From Gammaproteobacteria bacterium (GTDB lineage Bacteria; Pseudomonadota; Gammaproteobacteria; Ga0077554; Ga007554), in contig JAHFRW010000010.1 in NCBI GenBank assembly GCA_023266055.1, forward strand, positions 1 to 64,000: a DNA stretch of 64,000 bases. The letters are read 5' to 3'. Under the pieces are notes generated by a model. That model ran no database searches. It worked only from the letters and a program-made list of their open reading frames with translations, and was not told where the DNA came from. The stretch's first letter is position 1; each line of letters opens with the position of its first letter. The translations under genes were made by a program, and so were the position numbers. Below, one piece after another: positions 19,057 through 28,804 of this stretch.

Positions 19057-20424
19057 CTACGCGCCGAACAACCGCCATTCTTCCGTATAGAAATGGAGGG
19101 CGGGCACGGGTTTATCTGTCAGCCTGATGGTTTCCAGCACGCGTTCGTTCTGCCCATCCAGCACCGAGACTGTGCCATCGGTAGGATTGGAAATGAAAAT
19201 GCGTACAAACTTGCCGTTCTGCTCAATAAATCCAATGGGGCGCCGCCCACACTCCGCAACACCTACCTTGACCTCTTTAATCAAGGGCAATACCGGCGAC
19301 GCACCGGGAAAAGCGGTAGCCGCAGATTTTGCGGGTGGCGCGGCAGGTGGAATGCCGGAAGCCACCAGTGCCGACGTATCAAATACCAACAAAATATCCT
19401 TTTTGAGATTGGCGCGCTGCACGCCTTTGCCGGTCACTGCTGTGGTTAAATATAACTTTCGTCCATCATGGCTAAAACGATAAACGCTGGGATAGATGTC
19501 CGGCAAATCAATGGTTTCAAATACGGTTCTACTGACCACATCCAGCACGGTCAGCTTGCCAATCACATGCTCAGGCTGCGTGGTGCGATCCGCACCTTTG
19601 CAAATGATGAAACGGCCATTCGGACTCAACAAGGCATTGCTGCTAAGACCAACATGAATCGAGTCTTCAATGGTATTGGTCAATGGATCCATCACGACTA
19701 CCGTGCCATAACCATTATTAAGGTTATAGACCTTACCCGTTAATTCCGAGTACGCCATGCCATGAGGTGCAGCACCATTGGAAAATCCGGCGTCCACTTC
19801 TGTCTCACGCGCCGTATCCTGCAAATCAATCGTCGCTATCACTTTCAAATAGGTTGAAACATCGGCGGGGTCATTGCCTACCACTGAAATATCACCGCTC
19901 ATCAGATTGCTGATAAATGCACGGCGGGGTGTCGCTGGCATCATGGGCGTGGGATAAGTGAAGGCCACCACATGATGACCGCGCCCCACGCACAGTGTGC
20001 TCAGCACATTAAGTGGCATACCTTTATGGTCGGGGCGCTTGTCATTCTGGATAACCGTGACTGACGATCCTGCTGCTCCGCAATTCACGGGATCCGTACC
20101 GGTCGTCTTGTCTCCGTCATTTCCCAGCCAGAGTTGCGACTGATCAGGGTAACGATACATATGATCCGGGCACGCATTCACCGGGAATTTTTTATGCGTG
20201 ATGATTTTTTTCGTCATCGGGTCAAACAATACTGCCTGATGATCTGGTGTAGCATTTAAAAAAACACCGGGCGATGCGCCACTGTGTAACTCGGCATCCA
20301 GAGTTGTTACACGGGTTTTGCCACTACCACTCTCATGGTGAATAACGGCAATCTCACCTGTTTCTTCGTTGCCAGCGTAGCATACTAAAGACCAATCAAG
20401 ATCATCGGTTTTATCAGACGTCAT
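19057..20424 (-). CDS. YVTN-type beta-propeller protein
   Basis: Repeated blocks such as GTVSVLDGQNERVLETIRL, GTVVVMDPLTNTIEDSIHVG, GKLTVLDVVSRTVFETIDL; no obvious signal peptide. Confidence 0.7.
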   Translation of the reverse strand: MTSDKTDDLDWSLVCYAGNEETGEIAVIHHESGSGKTRVTTLDAELHSGASPGVFLNATPDHQAVLFDPMTKKIITHKKFPVNACPDHMYRYPDQSQLWLGNDGDKTTGTDPVNCGAAGSSVTVIQNDKRPDHKGMPLNVLSTLCVGRGHHVVAFTYPTPMMPATPRRAFISNLMSGDISVVGNDPADVSTYLKVIATIDLQDTARETEVDAGFSNGAAPHGMAYSELTGKVYNLNNGYGTVVVMDPLTNTIEDSIHVGLSSNALLSPNGRFIICKGADRTTQPEHVIGKLTVLDVVSRTVFETIDLPDIYPSVYRFSHDGRKLYLTTAVTGKGVQRANLKKDILLVFDTSALVASGIPPAAPPAKSAATAFPGASPVLPLIKEVKVGVAECGRRPIGFIEQNGKFVRIFISNPTDGTVSVLDGQNERVLETIRLTDKPVPALHFYTEEWRLFGA

Positions 20425-20478
20425 TTTAATATCCTGTTTTTCTTGGAAACCAATTCATCATGAACCATAAAATCAGGA

Positions 20479-21204
20479 TTACTGTTCCGGAACGGGTGTC
20501 ACCCGAATGGGCGCAGGTTGTTTTGATAGCGGTTTATCGACATCCGGGCTGTTACGATCTGTCCACTCTCTGCCTTTACGCGCCATAAACTCGGCTTCTT
20601 CCCTGGGCAACGGACCCCGCGCCAGAATACCTTCCCACTCCCACATCGCCGCACGTGCCTTACGCACGTGGGGATCCTCGGGAGGCGACAGATGTACGTA
20701 AGTGCGCATGGCACCTAATGCACCCTGAAAATCGCCCCGCTGCTCCAGCGCAACTCCCAACCCCCAGTAAGCATTCGACTGATAAGGTCGCAACGTGGTT
20801 GCCTTGTCAAAAAAATTCACCGCCTCTTCATAACGCTCAAGACCCAGCAAGGCATATCCCATATTGACATGCGCATCCACCAGATTGGGCGAGAGTTGCA
20901 GCACACGCTGCAATGCCGTAATGGCGTGCTCGTATTGCTTGGCATGCAGCATTACCACCGCCTGCTCAAAACGCGTTTTTATTTGCGCCATGCGCACTTG
21001 CTGGGAGTGGCCCTTAGGATCCTTGGCAGGATCAATCACGGCCTGCGGCACAGGCGGTGGTGGCACAAATATCGGATTGTGCATCACGCCCACCAGCATC
21101 GCCACCATGCCCAGCACCAACGCCAATGAAATAAACGAGGTTGACTTTGATGTATCCGACACTAGGCCTGGCGATACATGGGGTTGCGTCAATGCTGTGC
21201 TCAT
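20479..21204 (-). CDS. Membrane-anchored TPR protein
   Basis: TM at ~30-45; ALQRVLQLSPNLVDAHVNMGYALLGLERYEEAVNFFDKATTLRPYQSNAYWGLGVALEQRGDFQGAL TPR units. Confidence 0.85.
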   Translation of the reverse strand: MSTALTQPHVSPGLVSDTSKSTSFISLALVLGMVAMLVGVMHNPIFVPPPPVPQAVIDPAKDPKGHSQQVRMAQIKTRFEQAVVMLHAKQYEHAITALQRVLQLSPNLVDAHVNMGYALLGLERYEEAVNFFDKATTLRPYQSNAYWGLGVALEQRGDFQGALGAMRTYVHLSPPEDPHVRKARAAMWEWEGILARGPLPREEAEFMARKGREWTDRNSPDVDKPLSKQPAPIRVTPVPEQ

Positions 21205-22073
21205 ACCACACCTTTGTGTGCAGCTTCGCTGTAAAAAGGTGTACCAAAGTACGTGATAAAAGCAAAAACAAATACGGCAATAATAGCAATGGCGCCCACA
21301 CGAATTGGAATGCGGTAGGTAAGCCGCGCATGAATGCTGGCACCCAATAGAAGCCAGTTAAGAAAAGAAGATGTTTCCAGCGCATCCCATGCCCAATAGC
21401 GCCCCCAGGCATCCTGCGCCCATACCGCACCCGCGGTAAGCATTAAACTGTGAAAAATGAACGCCAGCAACATGAAACGCCACGCCAGCGCATCCAGCAC
21501 TTCATCGGCAGGCACATGACGAAACCATGATGCAAATCGCTGCGTATTACGCAGTAATATCACCCCAGCCAAGCCGGTGCCCACCAGACAGAAGGACAGA
21601 AAAATCTTTCCCAAACCTACATGCGCCCATAACCAGTCATTGTGATAAGTGGGTGGCAGCGCGGTATCCACGGGCTGCAATGCCAACACCCAGCCACCCA
21701 GCACCCACATCATGGGTAATGCCACCACCGCGCTGGGACGCAACAACGGCACTCGCCAGTACACCACGGCAAACACCAGGCCCAGGCTCCACAATTGACT
21801 CATCAGCAGTTCAAACAAATTAACAAAAGGGCCATGACCAAGACGCATCCAGCGCTCGGCAATCGCGATGGCAATCAGGGCCACTCCCATGGACACCATG
21901 AGCAGTACAAATTTTTCATGGGTGCGCACCACCGCCATTGAGCCCACCGTGGCGACTTGTGCTCGCAGGATACCCATGACTGCGGCCACCGTGGCCAGTA
22001 CATACGCCGTCAGCCCAGCCCATAACCAGGGCAATTCTGTGGCGCGACTGATTACACCTGTCATGTCATTCAT
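21201..22073 (-). CDS. ccsA: Cytochrome c assembly protein CcsA/ResC (system II)
   Basis: Polytopic, WAQDAWGRYWAWDALETSSFLNWLLLGASIHARL (WWD-type motif). Confidence 0.9.
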   Translation of the reverse strand: MNDMTGVISRATELPWLWAGLTAYVLATVAAVMGILRAQVATVGSMAVVRTHEKFVLLMVSMGVALIAIAIAERWMRLGHGPFVNLFELLMSQLWSLGLVFAVVYWRVPLLRPSAVVALPMMWVLGGWVLALQPVDTALPPTYHNDWLWAHVGLGKIFLSFCLVGTGLAGVILLRNTQRFASWFRHVPADEVLDALAWRFMLLAFIFHSLMLTAGAVWAQDAWGRYWAWDALETSSFLNWLLLGASIHARLTYRIPIRVGAIAIIAVFVFAFITYFGTPFYSEAAHKGVV

Positions 22074-23146
22074 AAAAACCTCCCATCGGTCGTTTCCGGC
22101 ATCTTCTGCAATCGCCCTATCGACCCAGCGGGCGACCCAGCAGCGTGTGAAGATGGCACGCGGACACCCACCTTAAGCCAGAAATGCGTTGCCAAACCCG
22201 TAATCGCTATCAATGCTGCGCCAAACAACCAGTGCAGGGTAGGATCATAAAATACCTTGTACCCCATCCAGGTAGTCAATCGGTCATAGCGCAGGTTACC
22301 GCCCGGCAGTTGCACGTTTTGTCCCGGCTCAAGCTCAACTCGCTGCTCGCCTGTATTCACTACCAGAACTCCGGTCGCCGTTTTTCCATTCAACACCCAC
22401 GCCGCATCTTCACGCAAGCCGGTCTTTAAGCGCAACCAGAACTTGATCTCCTGACCATTCGGTGGCGTCCAACTGCTGTCCTGCTTGTACTCAAACAACG
22501 GGTAGGGCGGCATATGTATGGTGCCACTAATCGCCTCGCCCTGCTCAGGAATCCATGTCAATATTGGTGCAAACCCTTTATTAAAGGTCGTGTAAAAACG
22601 ATAGCCTTCCAGGATCAGGGGACGATCGTCTCCTACCACTTTGGTTTGCCAACCCTGCCCACCACCCGATGCATTTGCCTGACCGTCTGGTATCAAAACC
22701 TGGCTATGGGTCAAACCACGCACCATGCCAGAAGAATAATCCACGGTAAATGATCCCTGCACAAAGGCCAGCTGCTGCAATGCGCCGGAATGTAACGGGC
22801 CTTTTTCCAGGTTGGTCAGATCGGAGGGTGAAAAAGGAGTGCCTTCGGTAATTTCCAGTTGCGCGTCGAAATGTGTCAGGCGCCCGACGCCTGCAAGCAC
22901 AATAATCGCTAGCAGACCCAGATGGAACACCAGCAATCCACCACGGCGGTTGATACGAGGATTGGTGGCAATAGCCGCCAGCAGGTTAACTGCCAGAAAG
23001 GCCAGTGGCACAACCAGCACCCAGACCGGCGTCTCTGCCGGATTATCGTAACTGAGCGCCGCGCCAATGGCCAGCAGGAACATCCCCACCAACGCCAGTC
23101 GTGTAGAGCCCAAACCGCGACCCATATTCATCATGCGGTGGGTCAT
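22070..23146 (-). CDS. resB: Cytochrome c biogenesis protein ResB/Ccs1
   Basis: TM segments, large periplasmic domain, YFTTFNKGFAP / GYKVFYDPTLHWLFGAALI; overlaps ccsA start. Confidence 0.85.
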   Translation of the reverse strand: MTHRMMNMGRGLGSTRLALVGMFLLAIGAALSYDNPAETPVWVLVVPLAFLAVNLLAAIATNPRINRRGGLLVFHLGLLAIIVLAGVGRLTHFDAQLEITEGTPFSPSDLTNLEKGPLHSGALQQLAFVQGSFTVDYSSGMVRGLTHSQVLIPDGQANASGGGQGWQTKVVGDDRPLILEGYRFYTTFNKGFAPILTWIPEQGEAISGTIHMPPYPLFEYKQDSSWTPPNGQEIKFWLRLKTGLREDAAWVLNGKTATGVLVVNTGEQRVELEPGQNVQLPGGNLRYDRLTTWMGYKVFYDPTLHWLFGAALIAITGLATHFWLKVGVRVPSSHAAGSPAGSIGRLQKMPETTDGRFL

Positions 23147-25809
23147 GGCAGATTACTGCACGTCTCACCGCCAAAACCGTTCATCCAGCTAATACCGCGA
23201 TTGCCATTACCTGGCAGCCCTGCCGAGCCACAGTTTTGTGGCGTCCATTCTCCACTGCGCCTGAAGTTTACAACCTTGAGGGTAGAGCCATTGTAATAAG
23301 GGCCATTGTAATAACGTGCAGTCGTGTTATTGCGCACCTGGGTTCCCGCAGGCAAGCCACCTTCCAGGCCCACGTCGTTGAGATTGACCAGGAAGTTCTT
23401 GTTTTTCCAACCATGCGGAACAGCAATGTGGCAGTAGGTACAACGGAAATTCTGTACCACCTGCGCATGACCGGTATGCAGGTTGGTCTGCTGGACATTC
23501 AAGCAACCCGTGCCCGACCCATCCGTGGGATTACGCGCGAAACCACTCTTTAATGTTTGGCTCGCGGTTATAAACCCCGGCCCAAACTTCTTCCCATAAT
23601 AATCGTAGTTATGGCATTTGAAACACAGATGATCCTGCTTGTTCTCGCCGGACTGATCATCCCACGGGCCTTTCAGCAGGAAGTCACTGTTGGAACCGTG
23701 CGGCCCCCATACATTGCCTTGCTCGCCGCCGTCCGGCACCACGGTACCCGGTGCCGTGGTCGAACCATGACAATCCGTGCAATACATGGTCTGAATACCC
23801 ACACCGGTATTGAACGGCTCACGCCAGATGTTTGGACTATCCACCTTGCGTATATCAATGGTACGTCCGGTGTCCTTCAATGCAGGATGCCAGGAACGAT
23901 GGTTGTCATTCTGGAAATCCACGGAATACGCCTGACCCGGCGGGTTGCCGACATACGCACCACTGCGGGTAGGTGACGTACCTTCGCCCTTGTGTTCATC
24001 CGGCGACTGATATTCCATGCCTATGTTGGTATATTGAATCATCGCGTTAGTGCCTGATGGCGTTCCTCCCGAAAATGTCCCCAGCATCGGTGGCTGGTCA
24101 AACCCATAATTGGAATGGCACTTCATGCATATTTGATACTCGCGGGTCACATACGGCGCGCTGACATCGGTACTACCGCCCACACCCGGATCACCGCGCT
24201 TTACAGTGAACACCTGCGGCTCACTGCCGAATTCGGTGCTTGGCCAGCCACTCGGCTCCACGCCGGTAATACCACGCAACACACCGGACGCCAGATTGGT
24301 GTGATGCCGTTCCGGGGTTGCCGCAATCTGCGCCGGACTGTGATTATGCGTCCCTTCGGAATCAGGAATCGAGGTATCCGCATTGAAACGACGATTTTTG
24401 GTCACGCGATGCGGGTTATGGCAATCGGTACACTCAGCGTGGCGATTCTGCAAACCACCGCCTTCACCGTGTTTATTTACGCGGCTGGCCTTGCCCATAT
24501 TGGCAGGCGACTCCAGAAAATCCTTACCGGCCTGTGACTCGCCCGCTGAGCCAATATCGTGCCGCTCACGCCCGGCTGGCTGATCCCGGCTGGCAATCGG
24601 CATGTGGCGTGCCATGGTAGTAAAGTCTGTCTTGATATCCGGTACTTCAAAACCGGGTTTGACCCCTTGGCCTTGCAGCGTACCCCCGTCGGTTGAGTGA
24701 CAGGCATAACAGGTTTCCTCAACGGCGGGATTGCCCCCCTGTTTAAAGCGGGCGCCGTCCGCCCCGATGATGGTGGGGCCATCGGTACCTTCACGCAAAA
24801 TACGGCGCGAACCTTGCACCGTATGTGGATCATGGCAATTCAGGCACGCCGCCTGCCACACCGGCAAGTCCTTGGGGAATTCACGCAATTTGGCCGCAGC
24901 GTCCGTATAACGCTCATTGCCCACCGCAGGATGCGCATGCGCCGAACCGACCCAACCCGCCTTGTCATGACACCCTAGGCAGATCAGGTCATCTTTTTCA
25001 TTGAACACCTTATCGGTAGGTGGTTGCTGCTGAAAACGATTAACGCGAAGGAATTTAATGCTCTCGCCCGAGGTATCGCGCAGGTGCGGGTCGTGGCAAG
25101 TGACGCATTCCACCTTATTATCTTCGAGTGGCAGGGTCGGCTTTACACCCGGCGTACGGGTACCCAGATGCGACACCGTCATCGGGTCATACAATTCCCC
25201 ATCACGCATGGCCTGCGCACTGTCATAGGTAAAGGAAATCGGGTGATCATTGGTTAAATCCGTGCCGAGCAAACGCGTAAATCCGGTATGTCGGCCACGC
25301 CCCTCAGGAATAGTGTCGTTTGCCCCAATGCCGGGGCCGGTAAAATCAACCTTGGGATTTTCTACGCGGTTAAGCACATTCACTGAACCCAGTGCCAGCG
25401 TACCGTCATGGCATGACAGACACAATCTGGATTTACCGCCCGGCTGACCCAGGTCAGTCGCGTCAAGCGACCCTGAGGTATAGGGAATGTACGTTGCCCC
25501 GGACAGCTTGCGATTCCACAACGGGGTTTTAGGCGCCAGGTTGGCGCCATGCGGGGTATGACAAAACGCACACACCTGCGATTCACTGACCGCCTTGGCA
25601 TCGCGCGTAATACCGTCCGGTAAAATCGGCACAATGACAGCGGAGAAATTATGCTTGGTATTACGAATATCCGAAATGCGCTCGGCCTGCACACCCACAG
25701 GGACACTTATCGCCAGCACAGCCGCCACGAGTAACAGCAGGGCCACCATCCAACGTGGCCTTGATAAGCGATGGAACAACCCTCGCACACTCATGCGCCT
25801 TCCCCTCAA
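23143..25809 (-). CDS. 11-heme c-type cytochrome
   Basis: Signal/anchor plus 11 CXXCH counted: CAFCH, CLSCH, CVTCH, CLGCH, CLNCH, CYACH, CTDCH, CMKCH, CTDCH, CFKCH, CTYCH. Confidence 0.93.
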   Translation of the reverse strand: MRGRRMSVRGLFHRLSRPRWMVALLLLVAAVLAISVPVGVQAERISDIRNTKHNFSAVIVPILPDGITRDAKAVSESQVCAFCHTPHGANLAPKTPLWNRKLSGATYIPYTSGSLDATDLGQPGGKSRLCLSCHDGTLALGSVNVLNRVENPKVDFTGPGIGANDTIPEGRGRHTGFTRLLGTDLTNDHPISFTYDSAQAMRDGELYDPMTVSHLGTRTPGVKPTLPLEDNKVECVTCHDPHLRDTSGESIKFLRVNRFQQQPPTDKVFNEKDDLICLGCHDKAGWVGSAHAHPAVGNERYTDAAAKLREFPKDLPVWQAACLNCHDPHTVQGSRRILREGTDGPTIIGADGARFKQGGNPAVEETCYACHSTDGGTLQGQGVKPGFEVPDIKTDFTTMARHMPIASRDQPAGRERHDIGSAGESQAGKDFLESPANMGKASRVNKHGEGGGLQNRHAECTDCHNPHRVTKNRRFNADTSIPDSEGTHNHSPAQIAATPERHHTNLASGVLRGITGVEPSGWPSTEFGSEPQVFTVKRGDPGVGGSTDVSAPYVTREYQICMKCHSNYGFDQPPMLGTFSGGTPSGTNAMIQYTNIGMEYQSPDEHKGEGTSPTRSGAYVGNPPGQAYSVDFQNDNHRSWHPALKDTGRTIDIRKVDSPNIWREPFNTGVGIQTMYCTDCHGSTTAPGTVVPDGGEQGNVWGPHGSNSDFLLKGPWDDQSGENKQDHLCFKCHNYDYYGKKFGPGFITASQTLKSGFARNPTDGSGTGCLNVQQTNLHTGHAQVVQNFRCTYCHIAVPHGWKNKNFLVNLNDVGLEGGLPAGTQVRNNTTARYYNGPYYNGSTLKVVNFRRSGEWTPQNCGSAGLPGNGNRGISWMNGFGGETCSNLP

Positions 25810-26984
25810 TGCTTGCCCAGATATTGAAACACTACGACACGTCCGTTGAACATATCTGCCACATAAATGCGGTCACGCTGATCTCCCCACACACCTGCCG
25901 GCAATACAAACTGGCCTGTGCCGCTCCCCCCACCACCTATTGGCAATAAAAATTCACCCTGTGAATCAAATACCAGCAAATGATCATAGTAGGATTCTAC
26001 GACATAAATATTACCCGCCGCGTCGGCCGTGACACCTTTCGGCCGTACCAGATCACCCACGAACAAACCGCGTCGACCAAATACCTGCAATACCTTTGCG
26101 GCTAAGCCCATGGGCGAGGTCACCGCCAACGTCTGCGCCGCGCCTGAATCAGGCGCGGCGGCCGGGTCCATCATGGCCACGGCATCCACCGCCAGCACCT
26201 GAATACGCGCATTCAAGGTATCCGCAACGTACAGTTTACCATCTGCAAATGAAAGATGGGTGGGTGAATTAAATTCACCCGGCACCTCACTCCGCTGCCC
26301 ACTGCCCAACGTCGCCAGCACATTGCCGGCATCATCAAACACCCTGATCTGGTGCAAATGTGAATCCGCCACATAGACACGACCGTGCAGGGCGTCCCGT
26401 GCCAGCCCGGTGGGCCGCTTGAGCAGGCCTTTGCCAAAGCTCCCTACCGGCACCCCGGCGCTATCAAGACGAAACACCTGACCCAGCGAAGCATCGGTAA
26501 CCAGCACCTCTCCGTTCGCTCCCATCGCAATGCCGATGGGCATCTCAAAGCGGAGATTTTGCTCGGCCATCTCCCACACCTGGAGACTGCCTGCCTTTTC
26601 ATCAAATACATATACTGCCTGGCGACTGACATCGGTCACGTAAATTCTGCCGTTATTGTCCACCATACCGGCCTGTGGCCGCTGCAATATTACCGCCTGA
26701 TTTTTTTCCGAAAGCAATCCCACCAGCCATTTCAGGGCTTTTAAACCTGAGGCAACAATCCCACTTTCGTTGCGCTGGATGTTCTCTTCGCCCGTCAACT
26801 CACCTACATAACGATAACGCGGTATTTCGGGGGCCGGTGGCCACACCGTCTGCTGAGCACCCGGCACCTCATAGCGTAGGGTAGAATGGGTCTGCGCACA
26901 ACCAGACAACAATCCCGGCAGCAGCATGACGCCCATCAGCCCCCACACCCATCTCAAACCCGTACCGTGGTGTAGCCGAATCAC
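25806..26984 (-). CDS. NHL-repeat lipoprotein
   Basis: Lipobox (LLSGCAQ); repeated NHL-type blocks (GRIYVTDVSRQAVYVFD, GKLYVADTLNARIQVL, GNIYVVESYYDHLLVFD, DRIYVADMFNGRVVVFQ). Confidence 0.88.
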   Translation of the reverse strand: MIRLHHGTGLRWVWGLMGVMLLPGLLSGCAQTHSTLRYEVPGAQQTVWPPAPEIPRYRYVGELTGEENIQRNESGIVASGLKALKWLVGLLSEKNQAVILQRPQAGMVDNNGRIYVTDVSRQAVYVFDEKAGSLQVWEMAEQNLRFEMPIGIAMGANGEVLVTDASLGQVFRLDSAGVPVGSFGKGLLKRPTGLARDALHGRVYVADSHLHQIRVFDDAGNVLATLGSGQRSEVPGEFNSPTHLSFADGKLYVADTLNARIQVLAVDAVAMMDPAAAPDSGAAQTLAVTSPMGLAAKVLQVFGRRGLFVGDLVRPKGVTADAAGNIYVVESYYDHLLVFDSQGEFLLPIGGGGSGTGQFVLPAGVWGDQRDRIYVADMFNGRVVVFQYLGKH

Positions 26985-26996
26985 GTCAAATCCTTT

Positions 26997-28076
26997 TTAA
27001 TTCCTGCCACCAGCAGCACCTGACATCACACGCAACACCTGCACGCGACCATTCAGACTATCTGCCACGTACAACTGGCCTTCATCAAACCACAAATCGG
27101 TAATATAACGAAAATCACCCAATCCTGAGCCTGTCATGCCCACTCGTCCCAGCAAGCGGCCTTCGCCATAAATCTTGATCGTGTTGTCACTGAAGTCACT
27201 GACGTATACCCGACCCTCATTATCCACCGCAATCGCCGTGGGAAACGTGACGTCTCCTTGTGGCATGGAGTAACGGTACTTGCCGTCTTCTGCCAGCACC
27301 TGAATGCGCTGACCAAAGCGCGCTGTCACATAATAACCATCCACGCCCGCTGCCATCGCGGTAATATTCAAAAACTGACCGGCATCACTGCCCCGGCCGC
27401 CGCCGGACGCAACCAGATTACCAAAACTGTCAAACGCCAGAATATGATCATACACCCCATCGGCCACCAGCACACGACCACTGGCCTCATCCACGCTCAC
27501 CGCCACGGGCCGGGCAAGATTCAGAGTATTACTATACGTTCTGATTAAACGACCGTGCCGATCAAACTGCAGGACACGACTGCCCATGGGATCAGCGATA
27601 TAAAACGACAAATCACGCGCCACATAAAGATCCGTGGCTTCGCCTGCCAGCACACCGCGCAAGCTCATCACCACCTCAAGACTGCCCATGATGCGGTTAT
27701 ACTTAAACAGAATATCCTGCCCCGCATCAATTACAAACACATCATTGCCCCGCACGGACACCGCCACCGGGCGAATAAATTGCATGTACCTGACACCCGT
27801 GAGCGCGTTACCCTGTGGGCCACCACGAATAATTTCCAGCGGTACCAGAATTTGTGAAGCGTCATCCTGCCGCGTAAACACTGAAGGATTGACGAGCACC
27901 CCATCCGAAGATGCCGTGGCCGGACTGGAAGATGCGGCGGGCGCATTGATTTGCGACGCAGGGGCCGGTTGCTTTTTGCCCAGCAGGGAGCACCCTCCCA
28001 ACAAGAGAGTGTCGGCCAGAACAACGGCCAGAACGATTAACGGAAACCGGCGGTTTGCCGAGGAACGGAGTGACAT
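26997..28076 (-). CDS. NHL-repeat lipoprotein (paralogue)
   Basis: MSLRSSANRRFPLIVLAVVLADTLLLGGCSLL lipobox; NHL blocks (GRVYVSDFSDNTIKIYG, GQLYVADSLNGRVQVL). Confidence 0.88.
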   Translation of the reverse strand: MSLRSSANRRFPLIVLAVVLADTLLLGGCSLLGKKQPAPASQINAPAASSSPATASSDGVLVNPSVFTRQDDASQILVPLEIIRGGPQGNALTGVRYMQFIRPVAVSVRGNDVFVIDAGQDILFKYNRIMGSLEVVMSLRGVLAGEATDLYVARDLSFYIADPMGSRVLQFDRHGRLIRTYSNTLNLARPVAVSVDEASGRVLVADGVYDHILAFDSFGNLVASGGGRGSDAGQFLNITAMAAGVDGYYVTARFGQRIQVLAEDGKYRYSMPQGDVTFPTAIAVDNEGRVYVSDFSDNTIKIYGEGRLLGRVGMTGSGLGDFRYITDLWFDEGQLYVADSLNGRVQVLRVMSGAAGGRN

Positions 28077-28711
28077 CGACCACAATTCTTGGTTGGCGCA
28101 AAAGCGACTTTGCCGTGGCACACGCCACAATAATTACCCTGGATAATCGCAGCCATGTTCACTGGATTAGCCCCCTTCTGCGGCAAAAAGATCAGCGGAT
28201 GACAATTGGCGCACGTCAACCATTCCGTGTGCTGGCGGTGCGGAAAGCGCACATTGGGCATCGAACCAGTGTTTGTAAAGATCACATCAAAATCCACCGG
28301 AAACATCTGATCTTCACCGTTCAAACCCTTACGCGGATCAATCAACCCCTGATCCAGCGCCTGCACCCAATCCGTCTGCCCCTTGGCGTCACGCGGAAAA
28401 CTGCCCAAGGCCTCGACCGGCTCCTGAAAGACACTGATCGCAGAATTGGTAGGATCACGAATGCCGTCTTCGGCGAGCGGTACCACATCACCTTGCGTCT
28501 GAAAATGCCTACCCTTCGACCAGATCAATTCGTCGGCCATCGCAGTACTGGTCATGGCCGCACCTGTCACCCAGCACAACATTGCCATGATGACACCCAA
28601 CCACCGGGCGCCATACCCCCCACCCATCCCCATACCTGTACGAAGAGGCATAAAGTGACGATCCAACCGGAGACACGTGTTATCGCTCATAGATACTCCA
28701 GACCCGCGCAC
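28037..28711 (-). CDS. Triheme cytochrome c (c7-type domain)
   Basis: CANCH, CGVCH, CGRCH; FPHRQHTEWLTCANCHP. Confidence 0.9.
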   Translation of the reverse strand: MRGSGVSMSDNTCLRLDRHFMPLRTGMGMGGGYGARWLGVIMAMLCWVTGAAMTSTAMADELIWSKGRHFQTQGDVVPLAEDGIRDPTNSAISVFQEPVEALGSFPRDAKGQTDWVQALDQGLIDPRKGLNGEDQMFPVDFDVIFTNTGSMPNVRFPHRQHTEWLTCANCHPLIFLPQKGANPVNMAAIIQGNYCGVCHGKVAFAPTKNCGRCHSVPRQTAGFR

Positions 28712-28804
28712 TATCCCACCTCAGAGAATTTCTGAACCTTGAAAAGGACTGTATTCTGGCCCATAACTCCCCACATCATTTAGAGATTTACACCTCTACA
28801 AAAA

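Noticed and set aside
28055-28735. 226-aa plus-strand ORF over the triheme cytochrome gene
   Set aside because: Antisense to a gene with three clear CXXCH motifs and no recognisable features of its own.
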